From: E44-bin88 sp050123275
Lineage (GTDB): Bacteria > Chloroflexota > Dehalococcoidia > Dehalococcoidales > BS750m-G39
Assembly (NCBI GenBank): GCA_050123275.1
Contig: JASFHK010000018.1
Span: forward strand, 1-15,887
Reading direction: 5' to 3'
Length of the DNA stretch: 15,887 nt
Below, one piece after another: positions 6,858 to 15,887 of the stretch; the first letter of the stretch is position 1, and each line of letters starts with the position of its first letter. Position numbers and translations under genes: made by a program. The notes under the pieces were generated by a model, which was given only the letters and a program-made list of their open reading frames with translations, did no database searches and had not been told where the DNA came from.

Positions 6858-7625
6858 ATGCAGATTCGTTTCCTGGGGGCGCACAACTGCGAGACCAAGA
6901 GCACCAGGCTGGTGAGCCTGCTCGTTGACGGTGTCTTAGCCGTGGACGTGGGCGGTCTTACTTCGGCCCTGACCTTTGAAGAACAGCAAAAGGTCGAGGC
7001 CGTGCTGCTGACCCACCAGCACTTCGACCACGTGCGCGACGTGCCCACGCTGGCGATGACTCTCTTTTTTGGCGGGTCGAAGACGGTTATCTACGCCACT
7101 CCGCCCGTTTTTAAGGTTCTGGAAAACAACCTTATGGACGGGGTCATCTACTCCGATTTTCGCCGCCGCCGGCCCGAAGGCCCTATTGTCAGCTTCAGCG
7201 TCGTCGAGCCGGGTAAGGCGCAAAAGATTCTGGACTACGACGTTCTGGCTGTCCCCGTCAAGCACAGCGTGCCCACCGTGGGCTACCAGCTGACCCGGGG
7301 CGGCAAAAGCTTTTTCTACACGGGGGACACGGGGCCGGGGCTGCGGGAGTGCTGGGAGCAGGTCTCCCCCCAACTGCTGGTCACCGAGGTCACCGCCCCC
7401 AACAGGTTCACCGGGTGGGGTGAGAAAGAGGGGCACCTGACCCCGGAGCTTTTGCAGCGGGAGCTGACAGATTTCAAAGAGCTCAAGGGCTATTTGCCCC
7501 GCGTCGTTATCGTCCACATGAGCCCGCACCTGGAAAAGGAAATCGCCGGGCAGGTGACGGCGGTGGCCGAAAAGTTGGAGGCCGACATCAGCCTGGCTTA
7601 CGAGGGGATGGAGGTTAATCTCTAA
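6858..7625 (+). CDS. Metallo-beta-lactamase-fold hydrolase (class II cAMP phosphodiesterase-like)
   Basis: Predicted zinc-dependent hydrolase of 255 residues. The metal-binding signature THQHFDH gives His53, His55, Asp57 and His58. Later ligands are likely in VKHSVPT, in FYTGDTGPG and in VIVHMSPH near the C-terminus. The opening MQIRFLGAHNCETKSTR resembles the COG5212 (class II cyclic-nucleotide phosphodiesterase) branch rather than RNase J or glyoxalase II. The natural substrate is not deducible; the PDE label is a family resemblance. It begins 15 bases after the transporter stop and is probably co-transcribed with it. An AGAGAG purine stretch precedes ATG 6858. Confidence 0.85.
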   Translation: MQIRFLGAHNCETKSTRLVSLLVDGVLAVDVGGLTSALTFEEQQKVEAVLLTHQHFDHVRDVPTLAMTLFFGGSKTVIYATPPVFKVLENNLMDGVIYSDFRRRRPEGPIVSFSVVEPGKAQKILDYDVLAVPVKHSVPTVGYQLTRGGKSFFYTGDTGPGLRECWEQVSPQLLVTEVTAPNRFTGWGEKEGHLTPELLQRELTDFKELKGYLPRVVIVHMSPHLEKEIAGQVTAVAEKLEADISLAYEGMEVNL

Positions 7626-7663
7626 CGCTTTCGCCTGTGGTATGCTAGTAAGCGGGGGGTGAT

Positions 7664-8143
7664 ATGGCGGACGCCCCGAAATTCATCGTCGACCACAACG
7701 TGGGTAAGCTGGCCAGGTGGCTGCGGCTCATGGGCTACGACGCCCGCTTTTTCGCTGCCGGCGACGACGCCGAGATGGTGAAAATCGCCCTCGACGAAGC
7801 GCGGATAATACTGACCCGCGACACCCAGATAATGAAGCGGCGGCTGGTGACCAAAGGTAAGCTCAAGGCCTTGCTCGTCGAAAGCGACCGGCCTTTAGAG
7901 CAAATCCGCCAGGTGATAGCCGCCTTCCGTCTCGACATTAATTTCAAGCCCTTCAGCCTTTGCCTGGAGTGCAACCAGCCCCTCGTCGAGCGGGAAAAGG
8001 CGGAGTTGGAGGGGCTGGTGCCGCCCTACGTCTATAAGACCCAGCAGCAGTTCCGCCAGTGCCCCGCCTGCGGGCGCTTTTACTGGCGGGGTACGCACTG
8101 GGAGGCGATGACGCGGCGGCTGGAAGGGCTGGAGAAGGAATAG
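7664..8143 (+). CDS. Mut7-C RNase domain protein (PIN-like fold plus zinc ribbon)
   Basis: The 159 residues match the stand-alone Mut7-C family (COG1656). The N-terminal part is PIN-like, with FIVDHNVGKLARWLRLMGYD (acidic Asp10) and IILTRDTQIMKRR (Asp53), both hallmark segments. The C-terminal part is a zinc ribbon with CLEC (Cys100, Cys103) and CPACGRFYWRGTHW (Cys133, Cys136). The family is predicted to be a ribonuclease; bacterial targets are unknown. It starts 38 bases after the hydrolase stop. GGGGTGA lies directly before ATG 7664, and a TGG-TATGCT extended -10-like string at 7638-7646 might give it some independent transcription. Confidence 0.9.
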   Translation: MADAPKFIVDHNVGKLARWLRLMGYDARFFAAGDDAEMVKIALDEARIILTRDTQIMKRRLVTKGKLKALLVESDRPLEQIRQVIAAFRLDINFKPFSLCLECNQPLVEREKAELEGLVPPYVYKTQQQFRQCPACGRFYWRGTHWEAMTRRLEGLEKE

Positions 8144-8170
8144 TCCTTGCACCCAATCGCCCCAAATCCC

Positions 8171-8199
8171 TTGACCGCAGGCTGGTATATTGCTACACT
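8171..8199 (+). promoter_or_regulatory. Promoter of the crotonase-nnr-coaX-coaBC-valS operon
   Basis: TTGACC (8171-8176), 17 bases, then TACACT (8194-8199) preceded by TGC (extended -10). The start would be near 8206, about 23 bases before the ATG at 8229 and just ahead of its TGGAGGA ribosome site. Confidence 0.65.
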
Positions 8200-8228
8200 T
8201 CTGATTGATAATAGTGGAGGATTAAACG

Positions 8229-8993
8229 ATGGCTTATAAGAACATTTTGCTGGAGAAGAAAGAAGGCGCGGCTAAAATCATCATAAACCTGCCGCCGCTG
8301 AATATCCTGGACATCCCTACCCTGGAAGAAATGAGCCAGGCGCTCGTCGAGCTCAAGGATGACGACGAAGTAAAGGTGGTGGCTATCACCGGCTCGGGCG
8401 AGAAGGCCTTCTCGGCGGGTGTCGCCGTCGGCGACCACCTGGGCGACAAGCTGCCCAAGATGGTCGAGGTCTTCCACAGGCTGTTCGAGAGCCTGGTGGA
8501 GGTGGACAAGCCCACCATCGCCCTGGTTAACGGGGTGGCGCTGGGCGGCGGCTGCGAGGTAGTGGCCGGCTGTGACATGGCCATTGCCTCGGACAAGGCG
8601 CAGCTGGGGCAGCCCGAGATAAAGCTGGGGGTCTATCCGCCGCCGGCATCCATCCTCTTCCCCAGGATAATGAGCCGCCGCCACGCTTTCGAGCTCATTC
8701 TCTCCGGCGACAGCATTAGCGCCAAGGAAGCGGAGAGAATCGGGCTGATTAACAAGGCCGTACCCGCCGCCGAGTTCAAGGAACAGTGCGAGGCGTTCAT
8801 CAAGCGTTTCACGTCTAACAGCGGGCTGGCGCTGACCCAGGCGCGCCGGGCGCTTTACCGTAACTTCGACCTGAGTTTCAAGGACGCCCTGGAAGCCACC
8901 GGCGTCGACGCCGCCATGGTCATGGCCGGGGAGAACAGTATCGAGGGGCTGACAGCCTTCCTGGAGAAGAGGAAGCCTCTCTGGATAAGATAA
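8229..8993 (+). CDS. Enoyl-CoA hydratase/isomerase, resembling cyclohexa-1,5-diene-1-carbonyl-CoA hydratase
   Basis: Crotonase-fold enzyme of 254 residues. It carries both hydratase glutamates, Glu110 (GGGCE) and Glu130 (GQPE), at the same positions as in the first crotonase of this window, but the two are otherwise clearly different. PPLNILDIPTLEEM, KAFSAGVAVGDH and KLGVYPPPASILFPR resemble dienoyl-CoA hydratases of anaerobic aromatic degradation (Dch/BamR type), where SAGVDV and PP-A motifs recur. I recognise this from memory and did not align it. No other benzoyl-CoA pathway gene is in the window, so a general acyl-CoA role is equally possible. TGGAGGA lies seven bases before ATG 8229. It leads a probable operon, with 23 bases to nnr. 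Confidence 0.88.
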   Translation: MAYKNILLEKKEGAAKIIINLPPLNILDIPTLEEMSQALVELKDDDEVKVVAITGSGEKAFSAGVAVGDHLGDKLPKMVEVFHRLFESLVEVDKPTIALVNGVALGGGCEVVAGCDMAIASDKAQLGQPEIKLGVYPPPASILFPRIMSRRHAFELILSGDSISAKEAERIGLINKAVPAAEFKEQCEAFIKRFTSNSGLALTQARRALYRNFDLSFKDALEATGVDAAMVMAGENSIEGLTAFLEKRKPLWIR

Positions 8994-9016
8994 CAAGACA
9001 GTCTTTATGGAGGTAG

Positions 9017-10636
9017 ATGGAAGTGAAAGTTCTAACTACTGCCCAGATGCAACGGCTGGAGGAAGATTCCGTCCGGGTCGGTATAACCACGGAAATGCTC
9101 ATGGAGAACGCCGGTCGCGCCGTCGCCGAGGAAACGGCGCGCATTGTCGAGGATATCCGCCAGCAACAGATTATGGTACTGGTCGGGCCGGGTAACAACG
9201 GCGGTGACGGGCTGGTGGCCGCCCGCTACCTTCATGACGCCGGAGCCAAGGTCTTCGTCTATGTCTTCGGCCAGAGGCCGGGGCGCGACCCCATGCTCAA
9301 ACCGCTGCGGGAGCGCCGCATCAAGCGTATCGAGGCCGTCAAGGACGAAAACCTGGACGAGCTGATGAACCTGCTGGCTTCGGTGGATACCGTCATCGAC
9401 GCCATTTTCGGCACCGGCACCACCCGCCCCTTTTCCGGGTTATTGCTGATGATACTGGACCGGGTAAGGCGGGCCAAGATTAAAAGACCCGATATGAAAA
9501 TCGTCGCCCTGGACTTGCCCTCCGGGCTTAATGCCGACACCGGCGAAGCCGATAACGGCTGCCTCTTTGTCGATAACACCATAACGCTGGCTTTCCCCAA
9601 ACCGGGACTGTTCAAGTTCCCCGGCGCCGAAAGGGTGGGGGAAATCAGCGTGGTGGATATCGGGCTGCCCGGTTACGTCGAGGAGAAGGCGGGGCCCGAA
9701 TACCTTGCCGACGAGTGGGCGAAAGCGGTGCTACCCGAGCGCCCGCCCCAGGCCAACAAGGGCAATTTCGGCAAGGTGCTGGTGCTGGCCGGCTCCATCA
9801 ACTATATCGGCGCGCCCTACCTTGCCTGCAGCGGCGCCATGAGGGTCGGCGCCGGGCTGGTGACATTGGCCACCAGCGGACGCCTGCAATCCATATTAGC
9901 TACCAAGCTGACCGAGGTGACCTATCTGCCCCTGCCCGAGGCGCGCCCCGGGCTTATTTCCCAGGAAGCCATCCGCGTGCTCTTCCGCCAGTTCGCCAAC
10001 TATAACGTGCTGCTGGTGGGCTGCGGCATGGGGCAGAACGAGACCGTGGTCAGGATTATCCGCTCGGTGTTGCTTTCCCACCCCAAGGCCAAGACGGCCA
10101 AGCCCCAGCTGCCGGCGCTGGTGTTGGACGCCGACGCCCTCAACGCGCTGGCCAAGGTGCCCAACTGGTGGAACCTGCTGCCCGAGGACGCCATTCTCAC
10201 TCCCCACCCCGGGGAGATGGCGCGGCTGACGGGGATGACCACCGACGAGGTACAGCTCGACCGGCTGGAGCTGGCGCGGCGGATGGCCGCCGAATGGCAC
10301 AAGACCATCGTTCTCAAGGGGGCGCACACCGTCGTCGCCGCCCCCGACGGCAGGGCTCAAATCAGCCACGTGGCTAACGCCGGGCTGGCTACGGCGGGGA
10401 CGGGAGACGTCCTGGCCGGGGTTATCGCCGGGCTGGTGGCGCAGGGCTTGAACCTCTTCGACGCCGCCGCGGCCGGTGTTTATATCCACGGCATGGCCGG
10501 CGAAAACGTTTCCGAGAGGCTGGGAGACGCTGGCATGGTCGCCTCCGACCTTTTGCCCGAGCTGCCCCTGGTTATCAAGCGGTTGAAGGAACTCCAGCAC
10601 TCCGAGGAAGAGGAAGCAACCGAAGAGGCTGACTAA
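9017..10636 (+). CDS. nnr: Bifunctional NAD(P)H-hydrate epimerase / ADP-dependent NAD(P)H-hydrate dehydratase
   Basis: Repairs hydrated NADH/NADPH: the N-terminal domain epimerises (R)- to (S)-NAD(P)HX and the C-terminal domain dehydrates the (S)-form using ADP. At 539 residues it has the full fused length. The N-terminal YjeF domain (about 1-225) shows GPGNNGGDG at 57-65, DAIFGTGTTRPF and DLPSGLNADTG. The C-terminal ribokinase-like domain (about 230-525) shows KGNFGKVLVLAGS, LTPHPGEMARLTG and NAGLATAGTGDVLAGVIAG, the last including the nucleotide-site GTGD. The tail is acidic and probably disordered (HSEEEEATEEAD). GGAGG eight bases upstream supports ATG 9017. The stop is one base before coaX, implying coupled translation. 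Confidence 0.95.
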   Translation: MEVKVLTTAQMQRLEEDSVRVGITTEMLMENAGRAVAEETARIVEDIRQQQIMVLVGPGNNGGDGLVAARYLHDAGAKVFVYVFGQRPGRDPMLKPLRERRIKRIEAVKDENLDELMNLLASVDTVIDAIFGTGTTRPFSGLLLMILDRVRRAKIKRPDMKIVALDLPSGLNADTGEADNGCLFVDNTITLAFPKPGLFKFPGAERVGEISVVDIGLPGYVEEKAGPEYLADEWAKAVLPERPPQANKGNFGKVLVLAGSINYIGAPYLACSGAMRVGAGLVTLATSGRLQSILATKLTEVTYLPLPEARPGLISQEAIRVLFRQFANYNVLLVGCGMGQNETVVRIIRSVLLSHPKAKTAKPQLPALVLDADALNALAKVPNWWNLLPEDAILTPHPGEMARLTGMTTDEVQLDRLELARRMAAEWHKTIVLKGAHTVVAAPDGRAQISHVANAGLATAGTGDVLAGVIAGLVAQGLNLFDAAAAGVYIHGMAGENVSERLGDAGMVASDLLPELPLVIKRLKELQHSEEEEATEEAD

Positions 10637-10637
10637 G

Positions 10638-11408
10638 ATGCTGTTAGCGATTGATGTCGGTAACACCAGTACCAAGCTCGGCGTCTTCGAGGGGGAGAAG
10701 CTGCGGGCGACCTGGCACATGGCCACGGGCGTGCACCGCATGGCCGACGAGTACGCCGCGCTGCTCTTTACCCTGCTGGGCCAGCACGGGCTGGGAACCA
10801 CCGACATCAAGGCGGTGGCGATGTGCAGCGTGGTGCCGCCGCTGATTTCGACCTTCGAGGACCTTTTCGGACGCTATTTTCACATAAAGCCTCTGGTGGT
10901 GGGGGCGGGGGTGAAGACGGGGGTAAGCATCCGCATGGATAATCCCCGCGAGGTCGGCGCCGACCGAATCGCCGACGCCGCCGCCGCCCATAAACTATAC
11001 GGCGAGCCGGTCATTATCATCGACCTGGGCACCGCCACCACCTTCGGCATTGTTTCCAAAGACGGGGAATACGTCGGCGGCGTTATCGCCACCGGCATCG
11101 CCACCGCCGCCGAGGCGCTGTTCATGCGCACGGCGCAACTGCCCCGCGTTGATTTAGCCCGTCCCAAGCACGTCATCGGCACCAATACGGTGACGGCCAT
11201 CCAGTCGGGGATTATCTACGGCTACGCCTCGCTGGTGGAGGGGATGCTGGAGCGCATCCACCAGGAGATGGGCACTAAAGTAAAGGTGGTGGCGACGGGG
11301 GGCTACGCCGAGCTGATTTCTAAGGTGACCGACACCATCGACGTGGTCAACCCCGACCTGACCCTCATCGGGTTGAAGCTCATTTACCAGATGAACCATC
11401 CGGCTTGA
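10638..11408 (+). CDS. coaX: Type III pantothenate kinase
   Basis: Phosphorylates pantothenate with ATP, the first step of CoA synthesis. The 256 residues fit CoaX. Visible motifs of the acetate-kinase/hsp70 fold: IDVGNTSTKLGVF with Asp6, NPREVGADR with GADR at 107-110, IIDLGTATTF with Asp129, and GGVIATGI at 147-154. Type III enzymes usually need a monovalent cation and are not inhibited by CoA. ATG 10638 is one base after the nnr stop and depends on purine-rich sequence inside the end of nnr. CoaBC follows almost immediately, so steps 1, 2 and 3 of the pathway are adjacent; coaD and coaE are not in the window. Confidence 0.96.
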   Translation: MLLAIDVGNTSTKLGVFEGEKLRATWHMATGVHRMADEYAALLFTLLGQHGLGTTDIKAVAMCSVVPPLISTFEDLFGRYFHIKPLVVGAGVKTGVSIRMDNPREVGADRIADAAAAHKLYGEPVIIIDLGTATTFGIVSKDGEYVGGVIATGIATAAEALFMRTAQLPRVDLARPKHVIGTNTVTAIQSGIIYGYASLVEGMLERIHQEMGTKVKVVATGGYAELISKVTDTIDVVNPDLTLIGLKLIYQMNHPA

Positions 11409-11418
11409 GGTGAGACCG

Positions 11419-12603
11419 TTGCTGAAAGATAAGAACATCATATTGGGCATAACCGGCAGCATCGCCGCCTATAAGGCGGTGGACATCGCCAGCCGCCTGA
11501 TTAAAGAGGGGGCCAAGGTGGAAGTGGTCATGACCGAAGCCGCCGGCTGGTTCATCGCCCCGCTGGCGTTGCGCAGTATTACCGGGCGGGCGGTGGTCAC
11601 CGATATGTTCGACGACGAGTCCGAGCACACCATCGAGCACGTCGCCCTGGCCGAAGCCGCCGACCTGGTCGTTATCGCTCCGGCCACGGCTTCGCTCATC
11701 GCCAAGCTCGCCGCCGGTATCGCCGACGAGATGCCCTCGCTGGTGGTGCTGGCGACCAAGGCGCCGGTTATCATCGCGCCGGCGATGAACGTTAACATGT
11801 ACGAAAACCCCATCACCCAGGACAATCTGGCCAAGCTCAAGGCCCGCGGCTTTACCGTTATCGACCCCGAGCGCGGGCGGCTGGCTTCGGGAAGGGTGGG
11901 GCTGGGCCGCCTGGCCAACACCGATAAGATTATGGGCACCATCAAGCAGGTTCTGGGCCGCCAGGGCGACCTGGCGGGCAAGACGCTGGTGGTGACGGCG
12001 GGGGGCACCCAGGAGCCCATCGACCCGGTGCGCCATATCACCAATCCCTCTTCGGGGAAGATGGGCTACGCCATCGCCGAGGCGGCCCGCGACCGGGGCG
12101 CCTCAGTCAGGCTGGTCAGCGCGCCGACATCGCTGCCCGAACCGGCCGGGGTCGAGGTCATCGCCGTGAAGACAACCGCGGAAATGCAAAAAGCGGTGGC
12201 CAAAGCGGTCAAGGGCGCCGACGTTCTGGTTATGGCGGCGGCGGTTACCGACTACCAGGCCAGGGCCGTTGCCGAGGACAAGATTAAAAAAGACAGGCCC
12301 GACCTGGAGCTGGAGCTGGTGCGGACGCCCGACATACTGGCCGGGGTCGAGGGCGACTTTATCCGCGTCGGCTTCGCCGCCGAGAGCAGCGACATTGTCG
12401 CCAACGCCAAAAAGAAGCTGGCCAGCAAGAAGCTGGACATGATAGTGGCCAACGATATCACTGCCGCCGACAGCGGCTTCGGCGTCGACACCAACCGGGT
12501 GGTCATCATCGACAGGAAGGGCGAAACGGAACTGCCCTTGATGAGCAAGCGGCAGGTTGCCGAGCGGATACTGGACGGGGTGGCGAAGCTGCTCAAGCGC
12601 TAG
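11419..12603 (+). CDS. coaBC: Bifunctional phosphopantothenoylcysteine decarboxylase / phosphopantothenate-cysteine ligase
   Basis: Joins cysteine to 4'-phosphopantothenate (CoaB) and decarboxylates the product with FMN (CoaC). I chose TTG 11419 (394 residues) because GAGGTGA lies five bases before it; GTG 11410 is the alternative and has no ribosome site. The CoaC domain (about 1-175) has GSIAAYK, His74 in IEHVALA and the PAMN motif at 121-124. Where E. coli has the catalytic cysteine of LACG (Cys158), this protein has LASGRVGLGR with Ser157; His74 and Asn124 keep the same one-residue offset from E. coli His75 and Asn125, so the substitution is not a misalignment. The CoaB domain (about 185-394) has TAGGTQEPIDPVR, NPSSGKMG, AAAVTDY, KIKK and ANDIT, all expected. 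It directly follows coaX. Confidence 0.95.
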   Translation: MLKDKNIILGITGSIAAYKAVDIASRLIKEGAKVEVVMTEAAGWFIAPLALRSITGRAVVTDMFDDESEHTIEHVALAEAADLVVIAPATASLIAKLAAGIADEMPSLVVLATKAPVIIAPAMNVNMYENPITQDNLAKLKARGFTVIDPERGRLASGRVGLGRLANTDKIMGTIKQVLGRQGDLAGKTLVVTAGGTQEPIDPVRHITNPSSGKMGYAIAEAARDRGASVRLVSAPTSLPEPAGVEVIAVKTTAEMQKAVAKAVKGADVLVMAAAVTDYQARAVAEDKIKKDRPDLELELVRTPDILAGVEGDFIRVGFAAESSDIVANAKKKLASKKLDMIVANDITAADSGFGVDTNRVVIIDRKGETELPLMSKRQVAERILDGVAKLLKR

Positions 12604-12615
12604 ACGTTAGATTAT

Positions 12616-12632
12616 AAGGAGATTATCCCCTT
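12616..12632 (+). promoter_or_regulatory. Imperfect palindrome containing the valS ribosome site
   Basis: AAGGAGATTATCCCCTT is nearly self-complementary (one A.C mismatch) and ends one base before the valS ATG. AAGGAG is unusually far (12 bases) from the start. In RNA it could form a small AAGG/CCTT hairpin that hides the ribosome site or brings it closer to the start; its predicted stability is low. Confidence 0.3.
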
Positions 12633-12633
12633 A

Positions 12634-15306
<2,673 letters not shown>

Positions 15307-15327
15307 ACTTTACATAATCACCAAAGC

Positions 15328-15360
15328 AAAACCGCCCTCCCGCTTGGAGAGAGCGGTTTT
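15328..15360. terminator. Bidirectional rho-independent terminator
   Basis: AAAACCGC (15328-15335) pairs perfectly with GCGGTTTT (15353-15360), with an inner CTCC/GGAG stem and a CGCTT loop. The T-run ends the valS operon on the plus strand. On the minus strand the same hairpin also ends in TTTT and lies 27 bases beyond the small transporter subunit, so it can serve both converging operons. Confidence 0.85.
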
Positions 15361-15387
15361 ATTATGCTTTCGGCTCTATCGGCTAGC

Positions 15388-15495
15388 TCAGTCTTCCCAC
15401 TTGCCGCCTCTACCGATACGCGTGAAGCAGAAAGCCAGCCCGACGATAAAGACCAGGCACATGACGATGGTGGTGATTATGGCTGCTGTACTCAT
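15388..15495 (-). CDS. Small MetS-like subunit of the NSS-family transporter (35 aa)
   Basis: A 35-residue frame encoding one membrane helix: it begins MSTAAIITTIVMCLVFIVGL and ends with a charged tail, TRIGRGGKWED. Its ATG overlaps the stop of the upstream symporter as ATGA, and a strong GGAGGTGA site lies seven bases ahead. Many bacterial sodium:neurotransmitter-symporter-family genes are followed by such a small subunit, MetS of the corynebacterial MetPS methionine/alanine importer being the model; it is needed for activity there. Position, size, single helix and coupled start all fit. Residue-level similarity to known MetS proteins is judged from memory only. Confidence 0.82.
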   Translation of the reverse strand: MSTAAIITTIVMCLVFIVGLAFCFTRIGRGGKWED

Positions 15496-15887
15496 TTCAG
15501 CTTCACCTCCTGGGGCCCTCTGGTCTTAGCGGCTTGCAGCCAGAAGCTCAAGCCCAGGGTTACGGCCAGTATTAACCAGATGATGTGAGAGCCGTTGAAC
15601 GGACCTACCGCGTAGTCTCCGTAGGCGTTAGGTATGTCGTTCATGAAGCCGCCCTTGATGACCACGAAGATAAGGCCCGCGGGCACGACCACTTTAATCA
15701 GCCAGTCGAACCAGGCGCCGATTTTGAAGTCCGAGGTGGCGTTGATGTGCTCCCGGAGCTCCTCGGCGCCGTAGAACCAGCCGACGACGATACAGGCCAG
15801 AGCGCCGGTGATGAGCAGGCCGTAGAAGGCGGTGGCTCTATCCACCATATCCAGCCAGTAAAGGCCGGCGCCGGTACAGTAAATGAG
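15492..15887 (-). CDS. NSS-family sodium-dependent transporter, C-terminal fragment (5' end beyond window)
   Basis: The frame is open to the right edge, giving 131 visible C-terminal residues. It starts with TGAGLYWLDMVDRATAFYGL, a conserved stretch of prokaryotic sodium:neurotransmitter symporters (SNF family). Two or three further membrane helices follow, including GLLITGALACIVVGWFYGAE, VVPAGLIFVVI and HIIWLILAVTLGLSFWL, then the short cytoplasmic tail KTRGPQEVKLK. Such proteins import amino acids or related solutes driven by sodium. The methionine at 15848 is internal, not the start. The stop overlaps the start of the small subunit. Substrate is unknown because the binding-site helices lie outside the window. 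Confidence 0.9.
   Translation of the reverse strand, partial: LIYCTGAGLYWLDMVDRATAFYGLLITGALACIVVGWFYGAEELREHINATSDFKIGAWFDWLIKVVVPAGLIFVVIKGGFMNDIPNAYGDYAVGPFNGSHIIWLILAVTLGLSFWLQAAKTRGPQEVKLK

Noticed and set aside
9896..10810. A 304-residue open frame antisense to nnr and coaX
   Set aside because: It crosses two well-supported genes and shows no family features; typical shadow frame of GC-rich sequence.
11410..11418. GTG 11410 as the coaBC start
   Set aside because: No ribosome site precedes it, whereas its own bases form part of GAGGTGA correctly spaced for TTG 11419; family numbering also needs no extra N-terminal residues.
12604..12633. T-box or other riboswitch ahead of valS
   Set aside because: Only 30 bases separate coaBC and valS, far too short for a T-box, and no separate promoter is visible.

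Overview
The window looks like chromosomal DNA from an anaerobic bacterium with a GC-rich genome. Gene content and protein style fit Chloroflexota, most probably an uncultured Dehalococcoidia-type lineage: type III pantothenate kinase next to coaBC, CoA-ester beta-oxidation genes, a Mut7-C RNase protein and a small NSS transporter subunit. That placement is inference from memory of these families; there is no 16S or other marker here. I see no phage, IS element, integrase, CRISPR array or toxin-antitoxin pair. It reads as an ordinary core and catabolic region with a few small, easily missed genes.

Layout. (1) 1-1278, minus strand: a CoA-binding (COG1832) protein followed one base later by a lipoprotein MsrA-MsrB fusion that runs off the left edge. 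(2) 1309-1917: an intergenic stretch holding an elongator-type tRNA-CAT gene on the minus strand with a near-consensus promoter, a degenerate direct repeat, a plus-strand promoter and a perfect 14-bp palindrome. (3) 1918-4894, plus: crotonase, 3-hydroxyacyl-CoA dehydrogenase and thiolase, the consecutive reactions interconverting crotonyl-CoA and acetyl-CoA. (4) 4896-5072, minus: a 58-residue four-cysteine protein convergent with the thiolase and divergent from corA. (5) 5189-8143, plus: CorA-type channel, YhhQ-type queuosine-precursor transporter, metallo-beta-lactamase-fold hydrolase and Mut7-C RNase protein, closely spaced. (6) 8229-15306, plus: a strong promoter, then a dienoyl-CoA-hydratase-like crotonase, NAD(P)HX repair enzyme, coaX, coaBC and valS in a tight probable operon ending at a rho-independent terminator. 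(7) 15388-15887, minus: a 35-residue MetS-like subunit and the C-terminal part of its NSS-family sodium symporter, ending at the same terminator from the other side.

Functionally, regions 3 and 6 share a CoA theme: three genes process short acyl-CoAs and two make CoA from pantothenate, with nucleotide-cofactor repair between them. The most noteworthy single observation is that the CoaC half of CoaBC has serine where the conserved catalytic cysteine is expected. I found no convincing previously undescribed system.
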